From positions 1 to 64,000 of IMG/VR virus record IMGVR_UViG_3300021962_000072: 64,000 bases of DNA; one strand, given 5' to 3'. Shown here in pieces: positions 15,659 through 25,368 of the stretch. The stretch's first letter is position 1. Each line of letters starts with the position of its first letter. The translations under genes and the position numbers were made by a program. Origin of the DNA: a virus. The notes beneath the pieces are model-generated. The model was not told the origin of the DNA and made no database searches. It saw nothing but the letters and a program-made list of their open reading frames with translations.

Positions 15659-17093
15659 AATTTCTAAAGTATTCTCTTAACAATTCGTTATCTATCTTAA
15701 TACCTGTTAAGAATTTATGTTTATTTAATACTGAGGTCTTTACTATCTCTATCCGTTTGAAATTGTTTTTAAAAAAGTTAGTATACTCGTTTAGTATGTA
15801 GGAATCTTTATCGTCCCAAAATGCTAGGTATAGACAATTTTTTACAGTGTCTGTGACTAGGTATGAGTTAGTATTTTTATCGTTAAAATCATTAACAATT
15901 TTTATGTCTAATACTTCGCCATTAATTTTAACTAGATCACTTCTGCCCTTATGTTTGTAAAACACTCCCTGTTGCTCAAAAAGATCGTTGGTTATTATTT
16001 CTGTATCATATACTGGCAAGGTAACTCCTAGCAGCCCGCCTTGATAAATTTTAATTTTATAAAAATCATCTACGTGATCAAATATCGCAGAATCCTGATA
16101 TACATTTGATTTATCAATGACTACTGTAAAAATTGGTCCACTAGTTTCATTAGAACCAAATATGCTAGTAATGGATCTAAATACTCCCTGTGCGATGGCC
16201 TGTTTTGATTTATCTTGTATGTATGATAAAGTTTGTACATTTAAATTAGGCCATTGGATGTTATTTTTTATGCTAACATCTATGAACCTATCTATCATAA
16301 ACGGATAAGGGAATATAACAAACTCTAGATCATTTTTAAATTCGTAGATATCGTTTATAAAATCTTCCATTGGAAGCAGTTCATCTAGATCGTAGAATAG
16401 GTGTTCAGTTACCTTGTCGCTAATTAATGTTGGTAAAAGATACACAGCTAAACTACTTCCGTGATTTAGATTTCTTACGTGTAAACATTTTCCAGAAAAC
16501 TTTTTTGAATTTCTCATAGAAACTTTATACAAGAATTCGTGTGTATGTTCTACTATTTTAGGTGTTCCTGTAGTACCGCTGCTAGTGCATCGCATTACTA
16601 CGTCGGATGGGTTAGGGAAAATATTCTTAGAAACTTCAAACTGTTTATCATCAACAGTAAAATCTATCTCTTTTATACTGTAGGTTCTATTTGAGCAATT
16701 TGAAAAAAATATAAATTTAGAAAATGCTTTTGGCTTTTCTTCGATTTCTTTTTTTGAAAAGTCGTGCAAAAATATATCTATAGGTGATAATATTTTTGTC
16801 TTTGGATCGTAATATGTAACGTCTGAAAAATCATCATTTCTAGTGTAGTCTACTATCACTATCTTTAAAGACAATTCTGCCGCAGCGAAACACACTGCAA
16901 GATAATCAATATTGAGTGTCTGCATTCCTATGAGAATAGATTCACCAGACTGTGCATCACATTTATATTTCAATACATATTTCCAAAGATCGATTTTAGA
17001 AACTAAATCTTTTTTATCGTACTGGTGCCCCTTATGTAAAGGTAATCCTATAAAATTATCACTGATCATGTATCTAGAGATAGTATTCTGCAT
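15651..17093 (-). CDS. Adenylate-forming (ANL superfamily) enzyme
   Basis: A 480-residue protein. TSSGTTGTPKIVEHTH at 170-185 is the ATP-binding A3 motif, FGSNETSGPIFT is A5, and HKGRSDLVKINGE is the A7/A8 hinge. It should activate a carboxylic acid as an acyl-AMP. No carrier protein or condensation domain lies nearby, so it may act as an acyl-CoA or amide ligase. The start at 17093 overlaps the upstream TAA (TAATG); a longer frame to 17144 is less likely. Confidence 0.82.
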   Translation of the reverse strand: MQNTISRYMISDNFIGLPLHKGHQYDKKDLVSKIDLWKYVLKYKCDAQSGESILIGMQTLNIDYLAVCFAAAELSLKIVIVDYTRNDDFSDVTYYDPKTKILSPIDIFLHDFSKKEIEEKPKAFSKFIFFSNCSNRTYSIKEIDFTVDDKQFEVSKNIFPNPSDVVMRCTSSGTTGTPKIVEHTHEFLYKVSMRNSKKFSGKCLHVRNLNHGSSLAVYLLPTLISDKVTEHLFYDLDELLPMEDFINDIYEFKNDLEFVIFPYPFMIDRFIDVSIKNNIQWPNLNVQTLSYIQDKSKQAIAQGVFRSITSIFGSNETSGPIFTVVIDKSNVYQDSAIFDHVDDFYKIKIYQGGLLGVTLPVYDTEIITNDLFEQQGVFYKHKGRSDLVKINGEVLDIKIVNDFNDKNTNSYLVTDTVKNCLYLAFWDDKDSYILNEYTNFFKNNFKRIEIVKTSVLNKHKFLTGIKIDNELLREYFRNYV

Positions 17094-18148
17094 TAAAAAT
17101 AATCCTCGAGATTTCCTTGTCTTGCTAGATCTAATGTAGCACAATGATACCCCCCACTAAGAGTTTGTGCGTGTCTCATTCGTGTTGGTATGACCGTGAA
17201 CTTGTGCTGCTCTAATACTTTTATTAAATTAGTTTGATCTTTTCCTACTATTACAGTGTCCTGATCGATACTTAGAATGTTCATTCCGATGTAAGGACTA
17301 CACGGACTAATACTGCCCGGACCCGATTGTGTAACAGGATTGACATTAACATCTTTAAAATAAATCTTATCCCACTTCTCAAATAATTTAGGACAGTTCT
17401 CCGGTGTTACTCTTGTACTGTTTAACAACACCAAACCAGGACGAAGAGGAATGATAGTGCTGTCAAAGTGTGCGAAACTGTAGATATGTTCCGCTGCGTG
17501 TAATCTATAACCCCTAGGCTCTAGCGTATTTTTTAACCATTGGAATCCTAACCAATTACCTGTATTAGATATCTGAAACAAAATATCTCGTCCTAATCTT
17601 ATACAATTAGGAGCATCAAATATAGGTTCTAGGTTATTGAGACTGGGCTTACTCAACTCTTTAAACTGATATGACTCGTCTAATAATCTAGGTTTCGGAG
17701 CAGCGATCCATTCAGTTCCGTCTTTAACTGCATCTATCATTATGTTGTGATATGCTCTAGTTTCAAATAGTCTGCTGCGACAAGGACTAGGAGTTTCAAT
17801 CATTAGATTGTTTAATGGTAATAACAGATCTCTAGGACACCAGGTATACCAACCAGTAGTAGTCCAGTCTGGTGTAGAAAATATTTTAGAATGATCTATT
17901 AGTTCTGGTCTATGTACCTTGACCCCTGCTTGTTCTAGTACCGAAGATAACTCGTCGGCATCTTCGTTGGCTTCATCAATTAACCATTGCGGATACTCTC
18001 CTTCTAAAGGCTTGACTTTTTCAATGGCATAGTTAGTATAACTCATGCTCATAGTGCTAAGGTCAACTGTGGGGACTCGAGCTTTATCTGCTCGACCTAC
18101 TACTATTTCTTTTAAAGGATCCCAGTCGTTATTTGATTGTATTTTCAT
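17093..18148 (-). CDS. Amidinotransferase (glycine/inosamine amidinotransferase family)
   Basis: A 351-residue protein of the AGAT family. The catalytic Cys336 lies in GGYHCATLDLARQG at the C-terminus, the His is in the AHFDSTIIPLRPG segment, and DAPNCIRLGRDIL supplies the Asp. These enzymes move an amidino group from arginine to an amine. The partner amine is unknown; a product of the neighbouring ligase or aminotransferase is possible. Family members occur in creatine, streptomycin and saxitoxin pathways. Confidence 0.9.
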   Translation of the reverse strand: MKIQSNNDWDPLKEIVVGRADKARVPTVDLSTMSMSYTNYAIEKVKPLEGEYPQWLIDEANEDADELSSVLEQAGVKVHRPELIDHSKIFSTPDWTTTGWYTWCPRDLLLPLNNLMIETPSPCRSRLFETRAYHNIMIDAVKDGTEWIAAPKPRLLDESYQFKELSKPSLNNLEPIFDAPNCIRLGRDILFQISNTGNWLGFQWLKNTLEPRGYRLHAAEHIYSFAHFDSTIIPLRPGLVLLNSTRVTPENCPKLFEKWDKIYFKDVNVNPVTQSGPGSISPCSPYIGMNILSIDQDTVIVGKDQTNLIKVLEQHKFTVIPTRMRHAQTLSGGYHCATLDLARQGNLEDYF

Positions 18149-18800
18149 CTTGTTTAAATTTGGTTTTGTCTATTCTCAACATCATAAAAATCCAGTCGCT
18201 GTCGGAGAGATTAGATGACGAATGTTCTATCTGCGGAATAAATGTAAAAAATTCTCTATCTTTAAAATTAAATTCCTCACCAGTGCTCATGTGTAGAGTA
18301 ACTTTTTCCGGATTACTTTTCGATATAGAAAAAGTTAACAACATAGAATAAAGGCTCGAAGAATCAGTATGTTTGACTATCAGAAATTTAGGGCTGACAA
18401 AATGTACACTTGCATGTATTAATCCAGAAAGAGTTTCTATATGTTTAATCGTGTTCTTAAAGTGTTCTACAACTCTAGGATTATTTGTTTGCTTGTTCCA
18501 TTCATTATCTAGAAAAGTTACACATAACCAAGTTCCTAGATCATGCTTCGGGTCATTGTTAATAACTTCTTGCAATGATCTACTATCTTCGTAACTTTGC
18601 ATTCCTTCTTCAACATTGCTTTTCAGTACCATCCAAGAAGGACCGTCATTAGTTTCGTCATCCTTTGGTTGGGTCAGTAGGAAATCCTTTAACTCTTTCC
18701 AGTCTATTTTAGAAACTTCGTCGGCACATATCTGTTTCAGTTCTAGTACCTTATTAAAATCTACATATTGACTAGATAAGATTTCTGCACTGTTATACAT
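18129..18800 (-). CDS. Aspartyl/asparaginyl-hydroxylase-like 2OG oxygenase
   Basis: A 223-residue protein. FLIVKHTDSSSLYSMLL carries the H-x-D pair, and EFFTFIPQIEHSSSNLSDSDWIFMMLRI the distal His and the Arg that holds 2-oxoglutarate. The N-terminal 100 residues are helical. It overlaps both neighbours and sits between the amidinotransferase and a glycosyltransferase-like gene. Confidence 0.65.
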   Translation of the reverse strand: MYNSAEILSSQYVDFNKVLELKQICADEVSKIDWKELKDFLLTQPKDDETNDGPSWMVLKSNVEEGMQSYEDSRSLQEVINNDPKHDLGTWLCVTFLDNEWNKQTNNPRVVEHFKNTIKHIETLSGLIHASVHFVSPKFLIVKHTDSSSLYSMLLTFSISKSNPEKVTLHMSTGEEFNFKDREFFTFIPQIEHSSSNLSDSDWIFMMLRIDKTKFKQDENTIK

Positions 18801-19824
18801 TGTTATATGCCCTTATCAAATGTGAGAACCCTGTCTGATTAAACCACTTGTCTATTTCGTGTTGTTCTATGTTGAATTTATCTTTTATGTATAGCAGCTT
18901 GTCTGCATTACTTTTTGCCAGTTTAAAAAAATGATCGTAGTTATAGTTGATATCATTTTCTATATCATCTTCGAATCTTTGATAATTTTCTAAAAAATAC
19001 TTTGTGTTTTTTACTATGGCTTCTAATCTCTCATCTTCGTCGGCTAGGTATGCATAATCTTTTATTAGCATATATTCTTCAAAAGTTTTAAATCCTAATT
19101 CTTTAATGTATCTAAACATCTCCGGAGTAGAAGCATGTAAAAATGGATGGCGTTGAACAAATACTCTATAGGTCTTTTCTGTAAGATATCTAGAAGTTAA
19201 GTCACTGCTGCTCACACCTTCTGAAATTATGCTTAATACGGTGTTCTTATAAACTGTTGGTTCGATCCATCCTATATTCTTTGTCCACTCGTTCTGGGAA
19301 GGACTAGTTCCGTAATGCTTAGATGAGGAATAAACATCGTCTATGGACTGCTCGATTATCTCATCATATCCATCTACATTATTTTTACACCATTGTTCTT
19401 GTTCTTCAGTCCAGGGTTTAAAAAATGTATACACTGAATCTTTTAATAAATCGCTTTTTCTAAATTTATTCAAGAGACCTGCTCTGTTGGGCCTGTTAGG
19501 AACTCCTCCTAGAAATAAAAATTTATTAGAATTTTTATTCCAGGTATATGTTTCTTTATTTTTATATCCCATAAAAACAGTGTGCATCATAAAATCAAAA
19601 TGAATTATATTCTTGTATTGATGTTGGTCGTTAACTATGCCTGCAACTACATGCAGATCGATGCTGTTGTCTATTAGATCTATGTTACAGTTGTTATTAA
19701 AAAGAAATCCATCTAATAACAACAACCCTAAAATATGTTTGCTATCACCTATCTCTTGCTTTAATAAATCTTCAACGGTGTCTTGTGAAACAGCAAATGT
19801 TTCTAAATTAACAATCTTATACAT
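18793..19824 (-). CDS. Putative glycosyltransferase (marine phage type)
   Basis: A 343-residue protein. KFLFLGGVPNRPNRAGLLNKF in the middle and SRYLTEKTYRVFVQRHPFLH followed by LGFKTFEEY near 230-265 recall a glycosyltransferase-like family seen in marine phages. The TEKT-x5-PF turn is reminiscent of exostosin/GT-B nucleotide-sugar sites. The start at 19824 makes an 8-base overlap with the upstream gene; an in-frame start at 19893 would overlap by 77 bases. The assignment is from pattern memory. Confidence 0.55.
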   Translation of the reverse strand: MYKIVNLETFAVSQDTVEDLLKQEIGDSKHILGLLLLDGFLFNNNCNIDLIDNSIDLHVVAGIVNDQHQYKNIIHFDFMMHTVFMGYKNKETYTWNKNSNKFLFLGGVPNRPNRAGLLNKFRKSDLLKDSVYTFFKPWTEEQEQWCKNNVDGYDEIIEQSIDDVYSSSKHYGTSPSQNEWTKNIGWIEPTVYKNTVLSIISEGVSSSDLTSRYLTEKTYRVFVQRHPFLHASTPEMFRYIKELGFKTFEEYMLIKDYAYLADEDERLEAIVKNTKYFLENYQRFEDDIENDINYNYDHFFKLAKSNADKLLYIKDKFNIEQHEIDKWFNQTGFSHLIRAYNNV

Positions 19825-20674
19825 AGTGCTTGTATAATCCCAGACGATTCGTTGGACCGCCCCTGTTGTATTCTGGATAACGATTGTATTCATCTATACC
19901 AAATAACACAGTATTGCTAGGTTTAATACCAAGAGTCTTACAAAGTTCTATTTGATGTTTCTTGTAACGCTGAACAATAAAATCTGGAGAGAATCTTTCG
20001 ATCATTTTATATCCCAATCCTGCTCCTACTCTATTGGTATAGTCGATCTTGTGCAACATTAGTAAAGAATCGTCATTGTCCTCTCTGGTCAGTCTCATAC
20101 CAACACGAGCATATGCTAAAGGAAATGCTTTTGATAGACTAAACGTAATATCTGTAATGCAGTCAAAATTAAAATTAAAATCTATGTCAGAACATACACC
20201 AAAATATACACAGTCAACCAATACAGGAATTTCAAGTTCTGTACAGATACGCAAAGTTTCTCTCATTTTGGAATGCTCGTTACCTGTGTCGCTAAACGGT
20301 AGACTGATAACCACTGCATCGTTAGTTTCTAATGGTGCATCTTCTATAAATTTCCAATCCGGCCAGCTGTTCCTCCAGGTCACTTGATGATAGATGTATT
20401 CTCCTTTGAAGCAGCGGAATCGTCTTTTGTTATTTTTTATATAAAACTTATCAAATGCTTCTGTGGTTCCGTTGGAAAATACAGCGTATGGAAAATTTTC
20501 TATTCCCGTAATGGTGTTTAGTTCAGTAGACTTTATCCACTCTAAGTATCTTTTACAAAATGTCTCGGCATCTATGTTCACAGCCTGAGGTAGGCTGTCC
20601 AAAGTCTCTGGATCCATAATAGCAAATGATCCGCCATAGGGTAGAGATCTTTTATCGTTAGGTGGTGCAGTCAT
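19817..20674 (-). CDS. PLP-dependent enzyme, fold type I (aminotransferase-like)
   Basis: A 285-residue protein. FSNGTTEAFDKF near 66 matches the cofactor phosphate site. Asp154 and Tyr157 lie in VDCVYFGV, where the class I/II Asp-x-x-Tyr is found. TFSLSKAFPLAYARVG holds the Schiff-base lysine (Lys182) and Arg190. It is shorter than standard aminotransferases (about 400), mainly at the C-terminus. It may transaminate or decarboxylate a pathway intermediate. Confidence 0.75.
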   Translation of the reverse strand: MTAPPNDKRSLPYGGSFAIMDPETLDSLPQAVNIDAETFCKRYLEWIKSTELNTITGIENFPYAVFSNGTTEAFDKFYIKNNKRRFRCFKGEYIYHQVTWRNSWPDWKFIEDAPLETNDAVVISLPFSDTGNEHSKMRETLRICTELEIPVLVDCVYFGVCSDIDFNFNFDCITDITFSLSKAFPLAYARVGMRLTREDNDDSLLMLHKIDYTNRVGAGLGYKMIERFSPDFIVQRYKKHQIELCKTLGIKPSNTVLFGIDEYNRYPEYNRGGPTNRLGLYKHYV

Positions 20675-20690
20675 ATAACTACTTATTCGT

Positions 20691-20696
20691 TAAATA
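20691..20696 (+). promoter_or_regulatory. TAAATA late-promoter-like motif
   Basis: TAAATAC in the 39-base divergent spacer, 18 bases before the ATG at 20714. No sigma70 promoter is visible here. Confidence 0.4.
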
Positions 20697-20713
20697 CGCA
20701 GATAATTACATAT

Positions 20714-21469
20714 ATGAATACCCAAACAGCATTTGATTTTTATTTGAAGAACAAAGATATAATTTGGAAGACTCCAGAAATACCAGAAGACCTTCTCGGT
20801 AATCTACAGATTGCCCGATGGATTTTAAACTATTCTAAGATAGGATGGTTGGAACTTGACCTAGACATTGATGTAGAATCCTGGCAAAGAGAATCGGACA
20901 AATCTGAATTTCGATTAGTACCACATAGAGAAACAGACAGCAAGGGATGGAACAGTTGTTGTATACACGGTATTGATGTTGATAAAACAGGAGCCTGGAC
21001 GAACTATGGCTATACTGATGAGTCTCAAGTTCCTTATCATTGGACATCTTTATCGGAACAGACTCCTTCTATAAAATCTTTTTGGACAGATTTTCCTTAC
21101 GAGTCTTATCGCAGAATAAGATTTATGCAGGTAGAACCTAACGGATATATTAATCCTCATAGCGATGCACCTGGAAAACTACCAGGTGAAAATAATCTTG
21201 ATATGTTAGACTTCGGAGTACCAATCAACATAGCTATCCATCATCCAGATACTTGTTATCTATCAGTCGAGGGGTACGGAGTTGTTCCTTTTAAAGAAGG
21301 TCGAGCATTTATTGTTAACATAAGGAACTATCATAGTGTTATCAATCTTTCTAACATTCCTAGAGTACACTTAATATCACACGGTATACCTGGTATTAAA
21401 AAAGAAGAATTTGCAGAGTTAGTCGTTCGCAGTTATATAAAACAGTATGATAAACATTCTAGAATTTAA
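20714..21469 (+). CDS. Aspartyl/asparaginyl-hydroxylase-like 2OG oxygenase
   Basis: A 251-residue protein. NPHSDAPG gives the H-x-D pair and GRAFIVNIRNYHSVINLSN the distal His, followed by Arg in IPRVHLISHG. This is the AspH/proline-hydroxylase-like cupin. It heads a plus-strand pair and overlaps the next gene by 23 bases. The substrate is unknown. Confidence 0.78.
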   Translation: MNTQTAFDFYLKNKDIIWKTPEIPEDLLGNLQIARWILNYSKIGWLELDLDIDVESWQRESDKSEFRLVPHRETDSKGWNSCCIHGIDVDKTGAWTNYGYTDESQVPYHWTSLSEQTPSIKSFWTDFPYESYRRIRFMQVEPNGYINPHSDAPGKLPGENNLDMLDFGVPINIAIHHPDTCYLSVEGYGVVPFKEGRAFIVNIRNYHSVINLSNIPRVHLISHGIPGIKKEEFAELVVRSYIKQYDKHSRI

Positions 21470-22577
21470 TCCCGGATGGGATAGAAACATAGCTGTATGT
21501 TTTGTTGATAACACAAGACAGTATCAGCCTGAGATCCGCGAATTAATAAAAAATCAAGCAGATGGAGTGTTATCTAATCTGTACAAAAAAGGTTATACTG
21601 TTTTTCAATGGGTAGATGAGGATGCACTGATTAATCATGTATCTACATTAGGATACGAATTTGCATTAGTGGTCAGCACTGGTACAGAATTTATCAACGG
21701 AACTGCATTCTTTGATGCATTATCAAATCTGATTACAAAAGATTTCTTTGTAGCAGGACATATACTAGATCGTGGCGATGCGTATTACGAATTGCATCAC
21801 CAATGTTATGTTATTAACTTAAAGTATTACAAACAACTAGGTAAACCCGAAATAGGAAAACAACAATTAGGAGCAAAACACAAGCAGTGGATGCCCTGGC
21901 GTAGCCCTGAAAACTGGCACGACGACTATACTCCTAAATGGGTCAGCGTAGGAGATGATACTAAGCAGTACCATCATCAATGCCACGGTTGGAATATACT
22001 TAGCAAAGGCTTCGAAGAAGATTCTACTATGTTAGTGTTTGACGAAGAACTTAGAAATAATAAAAAACATTTCTATCCTGAAAGTCCTGCTGATTTTTAC
22101 AAGCAATTAAGTTGGGCATACCATCGACTAAACTACTGTCACGATACATTTGTTCACACAGCCAACACAGAAACTGTAGATCTTCCTATAAAGAAATATG
22201 ATCAGATTGTTACTCCTGCCAGTGGAGTGTGGTTTACTGAATATCTGTCCGATAAAGGAACAGTAATTATGTACGATTACAACAAATCTTCTTTAGATTA
22301 TTGGCAGAAGCAATATCCTAATTACAAATTTGTAAAGTGTGATCTTCTAGGCAACGATAATTTGTTAGATTATGTAGACACGAGTATAGGCAATACACTA
22401 ATAAATCTATCAAACATTTTTAACTACGAAGGAACTTTGTTTTTCTACAGTTTAAATTATAGAAAATATAAAGAAAACTCGTTAATAAGAGATATTGAAA
22501 ATACAATGCCCGATGCAGATATAAATGTCAGCCTATCGGCAAACATAATTACTGCTGTGCCTACTTGGCATCTATAA
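21447..22577 (+). CDS. Two-part protein: glycosyltransferase-like then Rossmann-like domain
   Basis: A 376-residue protein. Residues 60-135 (LVVSTGTEFINGTAFFDAL, AGHILDRGDAYYELHHQCYV) resemble the acceptor region of GT-A-like transferases. Residues 250-370 (VTPASGVWFTEYLSDKGTVI, YDYNKSSLDYW) resemble a class I SAM-dependent methyltransferase fold. Neither is firm. It ends convergently with the next gene, overlapping by 17 bases. Confidence 0.45.
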   Translation: MINILEFNPGWDRNIAVCFVDNTRQYQPEIRELIKNQADGVLSNLYKKGYTVFQWVDEDALINHVSTLGYEFALVVSTGTEFINGTAFFDALSNLITKDFFVAGHILDRGDAYYELHHQCYVINLKYYKQLGKPEIGKQQLGAKHKQWMPWRSPENWHDDYTPKWVSVGDDTKQYHHQCHGWNILSKGFEEDSTMLVFDEELRNNKKHFYPESPADFYKQLSWAYHRLNYCHDTFVHTANTETVDLPIKKYDQIVTPASGVWFTEYLSDKGTVIMYDYNKSSLDYWQKQYPNYKFVKCDLLGNDNLLDYVDTSIGNTLINLSNIFNYEGTLFFYSLNYRKYKENSLIRDIENTMPDADINVSLSANIITAVPTWHL

Positions 22578-23178
22578 TCTCTATTAGTAAATTCGCTAGT
22601 TTAGAATTAATCGCATCACCTTCGAAATGATTAGGTGCAGAAGGCGAACTATCAGCTGACAGTTCTTTTAAAATTACAGGAACAGTAATTCCATTTTGCC
22701 AGTCATATGATTTTTCAAAACACCATAGGTGTATAATTTTTGTATTTTTTAAATTAGATAATACTTCTCTATCAAATCTATAAAACGCAGAAATCATTTC
22801 TTCTCTAGCTTTTCTATCATCATACAAAAATTTGTAATAATGTTTTGCAGCATTAACTACACCGTGATTTAATATATTAGAAAGTTTTATATCTTTTAAC
22901 TTTAAATCCAGCACAGTAGAATAAGTTAAATTTCTAACCACAGGATGATATATTCTGTGATGACTGGTCCAACAAAAAATACACACGTCGGGAGTATCTA
23001 CAGATGTGAATTGATCTAATATAGTATCCCAATAGCTGCTACCCGGCCGACCTAGATTTACTATATCTGCTTTATAGTTGTTTTTGATTTTTCTAATATA
23101 AGTTTCGTAATTAAGAAACCAACTATGCGGGTTACTTTCTTCCATGCAAAAACTATCGCCAAAGAATCCTATTTTCAT
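22561..23178 (-). CDS. SGNH/GDSL hydrolase-like protein, copy A
   Basis: A 205-residue protein beginning MKIGFFGDSFCMEESNPHSW. The Ser of GDSF is the block I nucleophile, GRPGSSYWD is the Gly block, and PNHFEGDAINSKLANLL gives the C-terminal His. It is a duplicate of the next gene upstream (23188-23916). It ends in TAG. SGNH enzymes remove acyl or other ester groups, often from glycans. Confidence 0.65.
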   Translation of the reverse strand: MKIGFFGDSFCMEESNPHSWFLNYETYIRKIKNNYKADIVNLGRPGSSYWDTILDQFTSVDTPDVCIFCWTSHHRIYHPVVRNLTYSTVLDLKLKDIKLSNILNHGVVNAAKHYYKFLYDDRKAREEMISAFYRFDREVLSNLKNTKIIHLWCFEKSYDWQNGITVPVILKELSADSSPSAPNHFEGDAINSKLANLLIEIIDAK

Positions 23179-23187
23179 AGCAGCGTA

Positions 23188-23916
23188 TCACCTACAAGAT
23201 TTATCATAAACAATTAATTTTCCAGTTTCGTAGTTATCGATAGCATCAATAATTAGATTTGCTACCTTTGAGTTTGATTCATCTGTGCCTATATGATTAG
23301 CTGAGTGGAAGAATTTAGGACCTTCTAATCTAAAACAAGATAATGCTGGCCGTATCTCTACTCCGGATGACCACCTATAATCATATGTTACGTTTTCTGG
23401 ATCTACAGTTCGATCCTCGTTACGTTTTTGTATGTTGCCAAAACTCCATAAATGGATGATTTTAGTTTTATTCTCTAGAGGCTTTAGCACGGTGTTATCA
23501 AAATGATACCATGCTGCTTGCATTTCTCTAACAGCTTTTCTTTCATTGTGTATATGTGTGTAATACTCTCTAGCAGCATCGTATGTTTTTCTGTTAAACC
23601 AATGTATAGCATTTACTACTGGATCTTTTCTGTGTTCAGGATCCATCACCCATAGGCCTATGTTCCTAATATTTTCATTGAATAATCTATTGCAATCTGT
23701 CCAACAAAAAATACATACATCCGGGAGCTGGTCTCGATGCTGGGGGAATTGATTTAAAATAACATCCCATCCGGAGCTTCCTCCGTGTCCCAGACACGCA
23801 ACCTTAGCACCGTAATGTTTTTTAAGTTTACGTATATAAGTTTCGTATCCATTGCCCCAACTATGAAAGTTACTCTCTTCCATACAGAAGCTATCACCGA
23901 AGAACCCTATTTTCAT
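23188..23916 (-). CDS. SGNH/GDSL hydrolase-like protein, copy B
   Basis: A 242-residue paralogue of the 22561-23178 gene. It has an almost identical start (MKIGFFGDSFCMEESNFHSW), LGHGGSSGWD, CIFCWTDCNRLF and a C-terminal SANHIGTDESNSKVANL. A 40-residue insertion separates it from copy A. Tandem duplication is clear. It overlaps the upstream oxygenase gene by 4 bases. Confidence 0.65.
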   Translation of the reverse strand: MKIGFFGDSFCMEESNFHSWGNGYETYIRKLKKHYGAKVACLGHGGSSGWDVILNQFPQHRDQLPDVCIFCWTDCNRLFNENIRNIGLWVMDPEHRKDPVVNAIHWFNRKTYDAAREYYTHIHNERKAVREMQAAWYHFDNTVLKPLENKTKIIHLWSFGNIQKRNEDRTVDPENVTYDYRWSSGVEIRPALSCFRLEGPKFFHSANHIGTDESNSKVANLIIDAIDNYETGKLIVYDKSCR

Positions 23917-24419
23917 GTATATTCAGTGATCAACAAAGATAGTCTTGTTTGATGTCCGATGTTAGCAGCACCGTGTACATCGTAAGAGTCTAAAAATACA
24001 AATACATCGCCCTTCTTATAATCGGTCATTAGCTTGTCATTGTATATAAACACGTGACCTGAATGATAATCTTGCAAAGGTATCCAATATCGTGTACCAT
24101 CTCTTTCATAAACGTGAGGATCTGAATGCATAGGCATATACTGGCCTGGTAACAATTTTGTAACCCACCAGTGATAATCGTTTTTTAAGAAAGGAAAATT
24201 TAATTTAAAACTTAAATCAGGTGGGTCAAATACAAACCAATGAACGCCCTCTAGGTCATATCCAGCATCTCTAGCCTTTTTATATTCGTCACTTTCGTGT
24301 TTAAAAGCTGGAGGCCAATCTCTAGGTCTGGCTTTTCCGTCCTTGGACATTATTTCTTCTATCCATTCGTCTTGTATAAATTCGGCAAAATTGCCGATGT
24401 ATTTCATTGCGTCTGTCAT
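23913..24419 (-). CDS. 2OG/Fe(II) oxygenase-like protein
   Basis: A 168-residue cupin. LLPGQYMPMHSDPHVYERD gives H-x-D and GDVFVFLDSYDVHGAANIGHQ the distal His, followed by TRLSLLITEY with the Arg. The close LPG-x-x-x-P-x-HxD layout is shared with the 40225 and 40767 proteins. It lies between the SGNH pair and a radical SAM gene. Confidence 0.72.
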   Translation of the reverse strand: MTDAMKYIGNFAEFIQDEWIEEIMSKDGKARPRDWPPAFKHESDEYKKARDAGYDLEGVHWFVFDPPDLSFKLNFPFLKNDYHWWVTKLLPGQYMPMHSDPHVYERDGTRYWIPLQDYHSGHVFIYNDKLMTDYKKGDVFVFLDSYDVHGAANIGHQTRLSLLITEYT

Positions 24420-24429
24420 ATGCTGATAT

Positions 24430-25368
24430 TTATGGAGTAGTTACTGGGGTAATTTTAAATTGTCTAAATTTTTTCTTGCGGCTAGCATCGAGTGTAACCG
24501 GAATACTCAAACACAATGTATCTTTTTGTTTGTCAAACGCACACAGTTTGCACACAGGAATCGATTCTGGTAGCCGTTGAACGAACTCTTTAATTAATTC
24601 ATATTCGTCAAATGGATTGCAGCCTTTGTATTTCTCTAAAACTTCCTGGGCTTCTGGTTCGTATCTAATCTGCAATTTGGCTTCTGGATAGTTTGTAACT
24701 GGCGGACACTTATATAAACGACCATTTTGGAATGTGTATGTATCTTTCCAAGCACAATTCTGATGGCTTGCTTCCTGATCCCCACCCATTTCAAAATATA
24801 CTATACCATTTTCAACCGTCTTATGATACGGTGGAGCCATTTCAGTTACCTGCTGTAATCGTATTGCTATCCGACCATCTAAGTAATACTCTATCATCTT
24901 CCATTCTTTGAGATGGACTTTTTCTTTTTCTATAGTAGTAACTCGATCCATCCAGGGAGATAGTATGTCTAAAACATCTTTTCTTTGTTTTTCAAATGTA
25001 CTTTCATCGTGACAAGAAACTTGTATCCAGGTTTTTTGATCTTGTACAAATTTTCTAGACAGTTCTTTTCGTTGGGCAAGGCGTGTACCATTAGTTAATA
25101 TTTCTAGTCTAGCGTCTGGCCATAACTGTCGAACATTATCAAACCATAATTCTAATTCAGGATGCAGGTATGGTTCCCCTCCGCACAAGGATATGTATTT
25201 TAAATCTAAAATCTTAGCCCATTCTTTGTAATATTCTTCGTAAGAGGTCCACTTAAATGTTCCTAGAAAATCATACATTGCTAATCCTGTGCAATGACTA
25301 CAGGTCATGTTACAAAGATTGTTAACCATTATAGAAACGTTTGTTTCTATTAATATTTTTTCATTCAT
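24430..25368 (-). CDS. Radical SAM protein with C-terminal cysteine cluster
   Basis: A 312-residue protein. Cys19, Cys23 and Cys26 (CNMTCSHC) bind the SAM [4Fe-4S] cluster and SLCGGEPYLHP is the GGE motif. The C-terminal cysteines (QNCAWKD, KCPPVTN, CKLCAF) could hold a SPASM-like or twitch auxiliary cluster. It overlaps the upstream oxygenase gene by 8 bases, suggesting joint action. Confidence 0.85.
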   Translation of the reverse strand: MNEKILIETNVSIMVNNLCNMTCSHCTGLAMYDFLGTFKWTSYEEYYKEWAKILDLKYISLCGGEPYLHPELELWFDNVRQLWPDARLEILTNGTRLAQRKELSRKFVQDQKTWIQVSCHDESTFEKQRKDVLDILSPWMDRVTTIEKEKVHLKEWKMIEYYLDGRIAIRLQQVTEMAPPYHKTVENGIVYFEMGGDQEASHQNCAWKDTYTFQNGRLYKCPPVTNYPEAKLQIRYEPEAQEVLEKYKGCNPFDEYELIKEFVQRLPESIPVCKLCAFDKQKDTLCLSIPVTLDASRKKKFRQFKITPVTTP

